21,177 bases of DNA, from the NCBI GenBank assembly GCA_964478335.1, contig CAYZIC010000036.1, positions 1-21,177 on the forward strand, in the 5' to 3' direction. Source of the DNA: CAYZIC01 sp964478335 (lineage in GTDB: Bacteria > Verrucomicrobiota > Kiritimatiellia > RFP12 > DVOR01). Of the stretch, positions 1 through 6,831 are shown piece by piece (position 1 is the stretch's first letter; every line of letters starts with the position of its first letter). A model generated the notes under the pieces. The model did not search any database and was not told the origin of the DNA. It saw only the letters and a list, made by a program, of their open reading frames with translations. Position numbers and translations under genes: made by a program.

Positions 1-45
1 CGTCCCCAAAAGAACGCAATTTTACACTGTTTCACCCTTTTGTGC

Positions 46-75
46 TTGCCAAGCCTCTAAAGAATGTGCTATGCT
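46..75 (+). promoter_or_regulatory. Promoter of the tandem-thioredoxin gene
   Basis: A -35-like TTGCCA (46-51) is followed after 18 bp by TATGCT (70-75), with an extended -10 TGC at 67-69. Transcription would start near 82, giving a leader of about 65 nt. TTTTACACT lies upstream at 20-28. The same layout (CTTGC, 17 nt, TGC, -10 box, then CTAC-AATAA) occurs upstream of the PEP-CTERM gene, which strengthens the call. Inferred from sequence only. Confidence 0.6.
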
Positions 76-146
76 ACCAATAACAATTTCGCAGATTAAG
101 GACTGTGTAAATTGCTTTTGTTTGTTTAATGTGTAAGGACATCCCC

Positions 147-1835
147 ATGAAAAAGCTCACCATCCTCTTCTCCCTCCTGCTCTGCAGCCTGGTGCACCTC
201 CACGCCGCCCCCGCAGCCGACCTCGTGCCCATCACCGCCCTCCCCGAAACCTGGAGTACCGGCTCTCGCCCTGCAGCCTGGGTGCAAGACGATCTCTATA
301 TTATCGAATGCTGGGCCACCTGGTGCAGCCCCTGTATCGCATCAATCCCCCACATCCAAGCCCTCCACGAAAAGTATGACGGCAAAGGCGTCCACATCAT
401 CGGCCTCAACGTCGAAAAGGACAAAACCCTCGCCGAGCTTGATGCCTTCCTCAAAAAACGCCCCACCGTCCCCACCTATTCAATCGCCATCGACACCCAC
501 GGTCTCGCCTCCCTCCTCAACGTCTCCGGCATCCCACGCGCATTCATTCTCAAAGCCGGCAAAGTCCTTTGGACCGGCCACCCCAACAAGCTCACCCCAA
601 CTGTCATCGATGCCCTCAAAGCCGGCAAACCAATCCCCGAAGAGCCCCAAGATGCCCCCACAGCCAAGAAGCCCAACGCCTTCGCAGGCATGGATCGCTA
701 CGAAACCCTCGCCGATACCGCCGCACAAAATGGCGACTGGGATGCCGCCATCAAGGCCCAGCGCAAAGCCATCCACAACCACCCCCTCCAAAAGCAGCTC
801 CCCACCCCCTACCTCCCACCCGTTGTCGCAGAAGTCCCCGCCCAACCCCACCGCAAAACCATCACCCCAACCACCCCCACCACTACAACTGGTGACAGCG
901 CACCCTACGCCAAGCTCATCGGCAAACCCATCGCACAATCCAAAGACACCTTTACCATCGTCTCCTACTGGGTTAAACGCCACGTTCACCACTACTCCCT
1001 CCATAACCAAGAGGACATCCCCAGCTTCGCAGAAGCACAAATGCTCAAAATCCCCTACTTCCTCCACTCCGTCACACAAGGCGTCGGCTACGAAGAAATC
1101 ACCCTCTTCGGAACCGTGCCCTTCAAGGTTGACATCGACTACGTCCAAGAGCTCGATCCCACCCTCTTCGCCCACAACACCCAAAACGACGCCCCCTTCG
1201 TCGCCGTCCTCCTCGATAACACCCTCGTCTGGCAAGGCGCCCTAGAAGCACTCCCCACCGCAATACGTACCTGCACAGACCCATCCAAGACAACCCCAAT
1301 CGCCCTCAAAGCACAAATTGAGCATGACAAAACGGTCGCCAAAGCATTTCTTGAGAAATTCAAAGCCCTCAAAGCCGCCAAAGGCGATAAGCAATATACC
1401 ATCGCCCTCAACGACCTCCTCGCAGGCGGCATCCCACCCCGCTGGCAATCATTCATCCTCCCCCACTACTTCTCCGAAGTCTACGGCCGCAAAGACGCCC
1501 CAGCTGCCGCAAAGCTTTACCGCAAGCTCGTGGATGACCTCAAAGATGACACCGATGCCCTCGAAATTCTCGCCAAACTCCCCAGCGCCTGGACGGAACT
1601 CCGCGCCCTCACCCACGTCGAATCCTCCCGCTTAGCAGAACGCCTCGGCGATGCCAAGACCAAGCTCGACCCCAGTGTCCAAGTCGCCTGGTACATCTTT
1701 GCTGCCAATGCAGCCAAAGCCGCTAAAGACATGGATCGTTGCCACGACATGGTTCGCAAAGCCATCGCCGCAAGCGATGCCGGCGTGCGCTGGCAAGCCA
1801 TCAACCACCACAAACGCGCCCTCCCCAGCCGCTAG
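147..1835 (+). CDS. Exported TlpA-like protein with two thioredoxin folds, the second lacking CXXC
   Basis: 562 residues. I start at ATG 147, not the in-frame ATG 129, because AAGGA (134-138) sits 8 nt upstream and the product then begins with a signal peptide (MKKLTILFSLLLCSL..., ending near AHA/AAP around residue 20-24). Residues 30-165 form a TlpA/ResA-type thioredoxin domain with W59-C60-S61-P62-C63 and a cis-proline at P130 (GIPRAF). A Pro/Thr-rich linker (about 214-250) leads to a second thioredoxin-like lobe (about 252-375). There IPRAFILKAGKVLWTG is echoed by APFVAVLLDNTLVWQG, and the CSPC position reads H279-V280-H281-H282. Residues 376-562 look helical and could be TPR-like. The first lobe probably acts as a periplasmic thiol-disulfide oxidoreductase; the second is likely redox-inactive or metal-binding. 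The gene stands alone, with its own promoter. The family is sure; substrate and partner are unknown. Confidence 0.88.
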   Translation: MKKLTILFSLLLCSLVHLHAAPAADLVPITALPETWSTGSRPAAWVQDDLYIIECWATWCSPCIASIPHIQALHEKYDGKGVHIIGLNVEKDKTLAELDAFLKKRPTVPTYSIAIDTHGLASLLNVSGIPRAFILKAGKVLWTGHPNKLTPTVIDALKAGKPIPEEPQDAPTAKKPNAFAGMDRYETLADTAAQNGDWDAAIKAQRKAIHNHPLQKQLPTPYLPPVVAEVPAQPHRKTITPTTPTTTTGDSAPYAKLIGKPIAQSKDTFTIVSYWVKRHVHHYSLHNQEDIPSFAEAQMLKIPYFLHSVTQGVGYEEITLFGTVPFKVDIDYVQELDPTLFAHNTQNDAPFVAVLLDNTLVWQGALEALPTAIRTCTDPSKTTPIALKAQIEHDKTVAKAFLEKFKALKAAKGDKQYTIALNDLLAGGIPPRWQSFILPHYFSEVYGRKDAPAAAKLYRKLVDDLKDDTDALEILAKLPSAWTELRALTHVESSRLAERLGDAKTKLDPSVQVAWYIFAANAAKAAKDMDRCHDMVRKAIAASDAGVRWQAINHHKRALPSR

Positions 1836-2052
1836 GGTGCTGTAGGCGAGCAAGCTCGCCCACAGTTCGCTACGCTCACGCAACAAGCATCAAGCAATAA
1901 GAGGCAGGTGCCCCGCCTCTAGCACCAAGCATTGAGCTCGCAAGCTCGCAGATCTGCCAGGTGGAGGTAGGGCCTACGAGGGATTGTATCACAGAGATAC
2001 AGAGCGCGACTGCGTCGCTACACAGAGGCTCGCAAGCTCGCAGAGCGCAGTG

Positions 2053-2088
2053 GCGAGTACAGCTAGACCAGCGAGTACAGCTAGACCA
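2053..2088. repeat. Tandem duplication of an 18-bp unit
   Basis: Two identical adjacent copies of an 18-mer beginning GCGAGTACAG (2053-2070 and 2071-2088). It lies in non-coding DNA. The exact identity suggests a recent slippage or duplication event. Confidence 0.85.
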
Positions 2089-2124
2089 GTAAAGAGCCCC
2101 GCCCGCCGCAGGCCCGTCATCATA

Positions 2125-2164
2125 AAAAGTCTCAACTTGCAACATGTTGCAAGTTGAGACTTTT
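2125..2164. repeat. Perfect 40-bp palindrome
   Basis: The left arm (2125-2144, starting AAAAGTCTCAAC) is the exact reverse complement of the right arm (2145-2164, ending GAGACTTTT), with no spacer; the centre is AACA/TGTT. Symmetry stops at both ends (A2124 against A2165). As RNA it forms a 16-18 bp stem flanked by A4/T4, so it could end transcription in both directions. It could also be a binding or recombination site. It lies 290 bp past the upstream gene and 355 bp from the end of the PEP-CTERM gene, so a terminator for either would be unusually remote. Confidence 0.8.
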
Positions 2165-2460
2165 AAGCTTCGCTCCACGCGTCCCGCTCGCTTGCGAGCC
2201 CTGCCACCGGGGAGCGCAGCGACCGAGGTGACAGGCGTGGCGCAGCCACTGCTCCCGCCATCCGCTCAGAGTCCTGTGGCCGCAGGCCACCAAGGAGAGC
2301 CGAGCGCGCGAGGCGAGTTCTGTGCGAGGCCTGACGAGTAGGGGGGGTGGGGGCTAGCCCCCCATCACAAAGACTAGCGTAGCGACGTCTTGCTGGGGCT
2401 TGGGGGCGGCGAGGCCCCAATTCCCCTGCCCCAATCCACCACCCGTGCCCGCAGATACCT

Positions 2461-2490
2461 AAAAAAGGGCTCGCGAATGCGAGCCCTTAA
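2461..2490 (-). terminator. Rho-independent terminator of the PEP-CTERM gene
   Basis: On the minus strand the RNA forms a perfect 10-bp stem, AAGGGCTCGC / GCGAGCCCTT (2479-2488 with 2465-2474), around an ATTC loop. A run of Us follows (A2461-2466 on the plus strand). It starts about 30 nt after the PEP-CTERM stop codon. Confidence 0.9.
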
Positions 2491-2518
2491 TCTGTGGTTA
2501 TCGATGATCAGCGATGCT

Positions 2519-3156
2519 TTAGGCGGCGCGAGCCTTACGGCGCAAACCAATTGCAGCCACGCCCATCAAGAGCAAGGCCAAGGCGGTCGGTTCGGGAACA
2601 GCCTGGTTGACGTAGAGGTCATCTGTCGTCATGTGACCTTTAAAATCGCCATCGTTGAAGCCTGCGCCAATGTCGACTTGATTGACATCGCCCACCCACT
2701 TAAAGGTTGCTGACGCAGTGTAGTCGCCAATGACCCCATCGGTGATCTCTGCAATCGAGACGGTCATGTTGCCATTGTCCAGCATCATCTTAAAGGAGTA
2801 TTTACCGCCAGCTTTGTAGGGTATGCCTCCAGTGAATGCGAGCGCGCTAGCGCCGTTAAGGTCGCGACCACCGAGTTGGAACTTGTTGCCAGTGACTTGG
2901 AGGTTCATACGAGTGTCAGAGTCGCCGCTGTTACCCATGGCGAAGAACGAGGTCGCACCTGTCTGGGTTGTATTGGCGATTGTGACATTGAGAATGACAG
3001 AGAGGGTCTTGTCGGCAAAAGCACCAACGGCGTTACCGTTGAACTGTTCTCTTGGACATCTTCAAAGTGCCCTCTACCACCAGTGGCGGGAAGGGTGATT
3101 GCTTGAGCAACGAGTGCCACACACACTGTGGCGGCTAATGTAATGAATTTCTTCAT
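2519..3156 (-). pseudogene. PEP-CTERM sorted exported protein, split by a frameshift
   Basis: The minus-strand start at 3156 gives a signal peptide (MKKFITLAATVCVALVAQA) and about 15 further residues in one frame. The rest, from FNGNAVGAFADKT to the end, reads in another frame down to the stop at 2519. That second frame has a TGA at 3064-3062, so the switch must fall between 3061 and about 3047. The C-terminus is a textbook PEP-CTERM signal: VPEPTALALL, a hydrophobic stretch, then RRKARA. Family knowledge says exosortase (EpsH) removes this tail during sorting to the surface or matrix. The restored protein would be about 210 residues and beta-rich, with no enzymatic motif seen. Promoter and terminator are intact, so the break is recent, a sequencing error, or a programmed shift; no classical slippery heptamer is visible. 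Confidence 0.75.
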
Positions 3157-3224
3157 AAGATTAAACCTTAGTTGTTGAGGATTTTGTGAATCGTGATCAT
3201 CGAATAACCTGTTCGATTATTTGT

Positions 3225-3254
3225 AGATTAGCACAAAATTATGGGCGAATGCAA
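3225..3254 (-). promoter_or_regulatory. Promoter of the PEP-CTERM gene
   Basis: On the minus strand TTGCAT (3254-3249) is followed after 18 bp by TAATCT (3230-3225), with an extended -10 TGC (3233-3231). The sequence after the -10 (ACAAATAA) resembles that after the promoter at 46-75. TTTTACACT occurs 6 bp upstream of CTTGC here and 16 bp upstream there, about one helical turn apart. The leader would be about 60 nt. Confidence 0.6.
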
Positions 3255-3582
3255 GTCCAAAAGTGTAAAAAAGTCAATAAAAATTGATACAAAAGGGTTT
3301 ATTTGGTCGATTCAGTACTTTAGGGCTTAGGATAGCTCGCAATTATCGCTCGCCAAGACATAGGGGCTTTAGGGGCCTTAGGGAGAGATGCCACACGAGA
3401 GCGGGTCGCTACGCTCCCTGCATCAGTAGCCTCGGACCCCATCCCCCACCCGCGCCACGCTACCTGTGGCCGCAGGCCACCCCACGCGTCCCGCAAGCGA
3501 TAGCGCGCAGTAATTTGTGCGCAAGTTAGACAACGCCGTCAGGTCAATAAGCAGGGTGTGGGGCAGCAGCCCCACCATTAGC

Positions 3583-3604
3583 ACTAGAACTAGAACTAGA
3601 ACTA
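3583..3604. repeat. ACTAGA hexanucleotide repeat
   Basis: Three exact ACTAGA units plus ACTA at 3583-3604. The same microsatellite in the opposite orientation (TCTAGT twice, then TCTAG) lies at 11840-11856 between yicC and the MATE gene. The function is unknown; such runs may mark copies of one intergenic repeat family. Confidence 0.8.
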
Positions 3605-3664
3605 TCAACTCGAACTAGGCGACGGAGTCGCCTTGACCCCTGCCACTCCAACGCTACACGCACC

Positions 3665-3736
3665 GCAGAGCGGCGGCCTTTATAAAGGACGTCTATGAGC
3701 ACCAAAGCATTTTGGTGCTTAGAGATGCGCCGCTGC
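3665..3736. repeat. Branched inverted-repeat element, about 72 nt
   Basis: An outer stem GCAG-(AG)-CGGCG (3665-3675) pairs with CGCCG-CTGC (3728-3736). It encloses a perfect 12-bp palindrome CCTTTATAAAGG (3677-3688) and a perfect 9-bp hairpin AGCACCAAA/TTTGGTGCT (3698-3706 with 3711-3719, loop GCAT). The three nested stems suggest selection for structure, as in REP/BIME-like elements or a small structured RNA. It is not a tRNA: no T-arm or anticodon pattern is present. Confidence 0.5.
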
Positions 3737-3935
3737 AATGAGCCACTAAGGCCGCAGGCCGCTAGCAGGGTATGGGATGCAATCCCATCATTCTCCTAAA
3801 AGATAAATTGGGATCGCTTAGATTAAAATGAGCTTGCGAGTTTTGTCTAAGCGACCCCTTTTTGTGTCTTTTGTGCCCCTTTGTGGTTAAAAAACACGCT
3901 GACCACTCTGAGCTCTTTGCTTCTTTGCGTTAAAA

Positions 3936-6830
3936 TCATTCGGTGACGGCGACTTGGAAAAATGTCGCGCCAGCTGGGAGGGCTTGGTTGAAGACGATCT
4001 TGCCATCGGCGATGGTTGCGGGGATGGTGCTTATCTGCCAAGGACTGTCGAGGGTCGCCTTGTAACGCAAGGAGACGTGAATGCCGGGCGCAATGGCTGT
4101 GGCGGCAAAACCGGGATCGGCTCGCAGAATAAAGCTGTCGCCATCAAAGGTCAACTGGCTGACGGCCAGATCGAGCGTTTCGGGGGATTCTGGGATTGTT
4201 TGTGCGAGGAAGAGGTAGAGGAGGGTGGCGCTTTTGGCGCTGAGGGTGGGGGTGGTGCCTTGGGCGATCTGGTTGACGTAGTTGACCACGCGTGGATCAA
4301 TGGATTCTCCAGATGGATCTGGGGCGATGGTGACCGTGTGGGGGGCGGGGGTATAATGGTAGGCTCCGTCTTGGTAGGCAATCTGGCCAGCGGGTTCTCC
4401 GGGTTTCACGGAGAAGGTGAGGGAGCTTTGATTGCTCTTGAGGAGGGTGATGGTGCCTTGGTCTGTGGGGAGGCCTGTGAGGGTGATGGGGGCGGATGTG
4501 GCGATCTCGCCGTTGAGGGTGAGGGCTTTGCCGGTGGAGAGGTCAAGGGCCAGGGTGGCGGCTGGGGCGATGGTGAGGGTGGCCTGTAGCACGGCGGCTT
4601 GTTCAAAGGGCGCATGCCATGCATTGACGGTCCATTGGGTGACAATGCTGGATGGGAAGTCTTGGCTGTCAATGGTGCGCCAGGTGTCGGCGGCATCGTC
4701 GCGAACGTCGAGAGTCCACGAGGTGGGGTTGCGTCCATTTTGGTCGGCGAGGGCGAATTGGTAGGTGTCAAAGGTGAAGGTTTTGCCTGCGCCAGCGTCT
4801 AGGAGGACTTGACCCGCATCGCCGGTGATGGTGGTTTGGGCGCCTGACCAGTACCATTTGGTGGAGAGGTTATTGTCGACGAGGTGATCATCGCTGTGGG
4901 TGCCTGTGGTTTTGGCATTGGTGGCAGTGACTTGGTTGCCGGAGATGGAGAGGCGCTTGCCAGCGTGCAGGAGGGAGATTTCTGCAAGGGCGAGGCCGTC
5001 GGCGTTCTGCCCGCTGGCACTGCGACCCGTGAAGTTGACTCGCACGAAGCGCGCGGTCGTGGTCGTGGCGGTGGGGAAGTTGGCCTGCAGGGTGAGGGCG
5101 TCTTTTACGGTGATCGCGGAGGCTGTGAGGCTCTTTTGGATGGTCCACAGGTAGTCGCCGTCAACGGCAACGGTGTCGACCTGTGCGGGGGCATCGATGC
5201 TGACGCGCTGCTGGGCGACGTTGGTGGCAAAGCGGGCGTGGTCGAGGGCGGTGGCATCGGGCAAACTGGCTGACCAGGTTGGTTCTGCGGGGGCTGTGGG
5301 GGCTTGCCAGGTGTAGGTGGCGGGCAAACGGGTCACCGTTGCGAACCAGGTGTCGCCCTCCTTGACCACGGAGCCGATGGCAGAGCCGATCTGTGGATGG
5401 AAATTGGTGGTGTTTCCCGTGGTGCGCATGAGGGGGTAGCGTTGGCCAACTGTGGGCGGTTGGCTCCAGACAATGGTTGGCGAACCCGACACCGTGCCTG
5501 TCACGGTGAGCGGTGAGTCGGCGGTAGGGTTAAGGAGGAGTTGGGCGCCAGCCTTAAATTCGACATTGCTGCCGATGGCTCCTTTGCCAGCGAGGGTGGC
5601 TTCGGGGTGGATGGTGTAGTTCCAGCCGCCAGTGTGGGTGCCGTCGATTTGGAGGGTGCCTTGGTAAACATGGGTTTGCTCGGCGTAGGTGTTCTTGCCA
5701 GTGAGGATCAAGGTGCCGCGGCCGCGTTTGTCAAAGGCTTTGTTGCCTGAGAGGTTGGCGCTCAGGGTGTAGGTGGAGACGGTGGGTGGGGCGATGATGG
5801 AGGTGTTGCCGGCGTTGTAGATCGATTTGGCGTGGCTTTGACCAAAGATCACGCAGGAGCCTTCGTTGACCTTGAGGTCGCCAGCGAAGGTGTGTTCTCC
5901 GCAAAAGACAATACCATCGCCACCGCTCTTGGTGATGGTGCCCGTGCCAGAGAGGCCGCCATTGCTCCCAAAAAAGGTGTGGGCGTTGGTGTTATTCGTC
6001 GCAATCTCCATGGTTTTGGGGGCGACGGCCTGGTCGATGGTAATGGCGTATTGCGAGAGGGTGGTCGTTGGGAAGCGCACGGCGTTGTCTTCGCTAAAGG
6101 TGGTGGGGACGTTGTCTGCGAGCCAGATCTTTTCGGTCATCCAATTGCCCACGCGGTTGACGCCTTGCCAGATGAGGCGTTTTTCCTCTGGTTGGGGTGG
6201 GGGAGGGGTGCCGTCTGTGGAGAAGGCGATACGATGAACGCCACAAAATGCGCCGCCGCCTGGGGTGCCGCCATTCCAGATGGAGACGGTCAGCGTGTAG
6301 GCTTGGCCCGCGGTCAAGGTAATGGGCGCCATGGGAGTGGCCTTTGCTGTGACCTTGCCATTGGTGCCGCCAGGCACCGTGACGGGGGCATAGTCTGGTG
6401 CAAAGAGAGACTTGCCGTCGCTGCTGAGGCTGACGCGGTATTGCCACCGCTTGGTGACGGTGTCGGGTTGCCAGCCGCCACCGCCAAAGAGGCCGTAGTC
6501 AACCTCAATGGTTGAGAGGGTCGTCTCTGCGGTCGGGGTATAGGTGAAAGTCGCCTGCCAACCCGATCCGGTATCCACATTGTGGTCAGGGGTGTAAAAG
6601 GCTGCCGATGCTTGGGAGTCGCCACTGGTGCGAATGGCTACCGCGGTTTGCGTCACTGAACCATCGTTAAGCGCAAGCTCTTTGCACCCGCCGTAACTGG
6701 CTGTAAAGCCTGGTGCGGTGAGGGTGATCGATTGGACGGACTTGTTGCTAAAGGTCGTGGTGACGGTGGCGGCAGACGCAAAGGTCGCGCCGAGGCTCGC
6801 AAGAGCGAGCAGGAGTTTGGTGTGCTTCAT
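3936..6830 (-). CDS. Secreted autotransporter-associated beta-strand protein with a discoidin-like (F5/8 type C) domain
   Basis: 964 residues. The start is ATG 6830, one base after the sulfatase stop, with GGGAGG 8 nt upstream; the product begins with a signal peptide (MKHTKLLLALASLGATFASAA). Residues 20-230 form a beta-rich N-terminal region. About 295-450 carry passenger-type repeats (GTGTITKSGGDG, RGTLILTGKNTYAEQTHVYQGTL), as in the autotransporter-associated beta-strand family. About 590-730 (FVRVNFTG..., ALAEISLLHAGK, DNNLSTKWYW, NPTSWTLDV) match the discoidin/CBM32-like fold, which often binds glycans. The C-terminus ends FFQVAVTE, with neither a PEP-CTERM tail nor a beta-barrel, so its anchoring is unknown. 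Co-transcription with the sulfatase suggests it binds or presents the same polysaccharide. Domain calls come from motif reading; specificity cannot be told. Confidence 0.82.
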   Translation of the reverse strand: MKHTKLLLALASLGATFASAATVTTTFSNKSVQSITLTAPGFTASYGGCKELALNDGSVTQTAVAIRTSGDSQASAAFYTPDHNVDTGSGWQATFTYTPTAETTLSTIEVDYGLFGGGGWQPDTVTKRWQYRVSLSSDGKSLFAPDYAPVTVPGGTNGKVTAKATPMAPITLTAGQAYTLTVSIWNGGTPGGGAFCGVHRIAFSTDGTPPPPQPEEKRLIWQGVNRVGNWMTEKIWLADNVPTTFSEDNAVRFPTTTLSQYAITIDQAVAPKTMEIATNNTNAHTFFGSNGGLSGTGTITKSGGDGIVFCGEHTFAGDLKVNEGSCVIFGQSHAKSIYNAGNTSIIAPPTVSTYTLSANLSGNKAFDKRGRGTLILTGKNTYAEQTHVYQGTLQIDGTHTGGWNYTIHPEATLAGKGAIGSNVEFKAGAQLLLNPTADSPLTVTGTVSGSPTIVWSQPPTVGQRYPLMRTTGNTTNFHPQIGSAIGSVVKEGDTWFATVTRLPATYTWQAPTAPAEPTWSASLPDATALDHARFATNVAQQRVSIDAPAQVDTVAVDGDYLWTIQKSLTASAITVKDALTLQANFPTATTTTARFVRVNFTGRSASGQNADGLALAEISLLHAGKRLSISGNQVTATNAKTTGTHSDDHLVDNNLSTKWYWSGAQTTITGDAGQVLLDAGAGKTFTFDTYQFALADQNGRNPTSWTLDVRDDAADTWRTIDSQDFPSSIVTQWTVNAWHAPFEQAAVLQATLTIAPAATLALDLSTGKALTLNGEIATSAPITLTGLPTDQGTITLLKSNQSSLTFSVKPGEPAGQIAYQDGAYHYTPAPHTVTIAPDPSGESIDPRVVNYVNQIAQGTTPTLSAKSATLLYLFLAQTIPESPETLDLAVSQLTFDGDSFILRADPGFAATAIAPGIHVSLRYKATLDSPWQISTIPATIADGKIVFNQALPAGATFFQVAVTE

Positions 6831-6831
6831 C

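Larger units (their letters stand above)
1836..2460. other. Repeat-rich intergenic region
   Basis: No credible gene is seen here. The region holds short inverted repeats built on CTCGCAAGCTCGC: a hairpin GGCGAGC/GCTCGCC at 1845-1860, and similar units near 1934, 2026 and 2185. It also holds a tandem 18-mer, a 40-bp palindrome, and G-rich/C-rich hairpins (GGGGGC-TA-GCCCCC at 2349-2362; TTGGGG/CCCCAA at 2400-2420). Phrases such as GTGGCCGCAGGCCAC and CCACGCGTCCCGC recur in the gap at 3284-3935, and related pieces recur at 8890-9340. This looks like a dispersed, decaying intergenic repeat family rather than a gene remnant. Confidence 0.6.
3551..3788. repeat. Two diverged copies of a G-rich/C-rich hairpin
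   Basis: Copy A (from 3551) has stem GTGGGGC/GCCCCAC (3558-3564 with 3569-3575). Copy B (from 3766) has stem ATGGGAT/ATCCCAT (3772-3778 with 3782-3788). Both are preceded by GCAGGGT and followed by CATT. Stem positions that differ between the copies change on both sides, so pairing is kept. A related GGGGTGGGGGC/GCCCCCCATC hairpin is at 2343-2365. Confidence 0.6.
3284..3935. other. Repeat-rich intergenic region downstream of the beta-strand protein gene
   Basis: No gene is supported. It contains GTGGCCGCAGGCCAC and CCACGCGTCCCGC phrases shared with 2165-2300, a three-copy ACTAGA hexamer, two related G/C hairpins, and a branched inverted-repeat structure (3665-3736). At 3856-3935 there is a low-complexity stretch of CTTTGTG/CTTTGCG-type words; read on the minus strand it gives an NHKGAQKTQK-like phrase that resembles a word pattern I associate with bacterial intergenic repeats. 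No clear terminator for the gene ending at 3936 was found. Confidence 0.55.

Noticed and set aside
376..1245. Open frame of 289 codons inside the thioredoxin gene
   Set aside because: Ser/Pro/Thr-rich composition is the out-of-frame shadow of a high-GC gene; no SD and no recognisable fold.
1836..2460. Insertion-sequence remnant
   Set aside because: No transposase fragment or terminal inverted repeats with target duplication; content matches dispersed intergenic repeats.
3665..3736. tRNA gene
   Set aside because: The length and branched stems suggest one, but there is no T-arm GTTCGANNC, anticodon arm or 3' acceptor pattern.
5832..6515. Plus-strand open frame of 227 codons opposite the beta-strand gene
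   Set aside because: Antisense shadow with Gly/Ala/Val-rich composition; the opposite strand carries clear domains.
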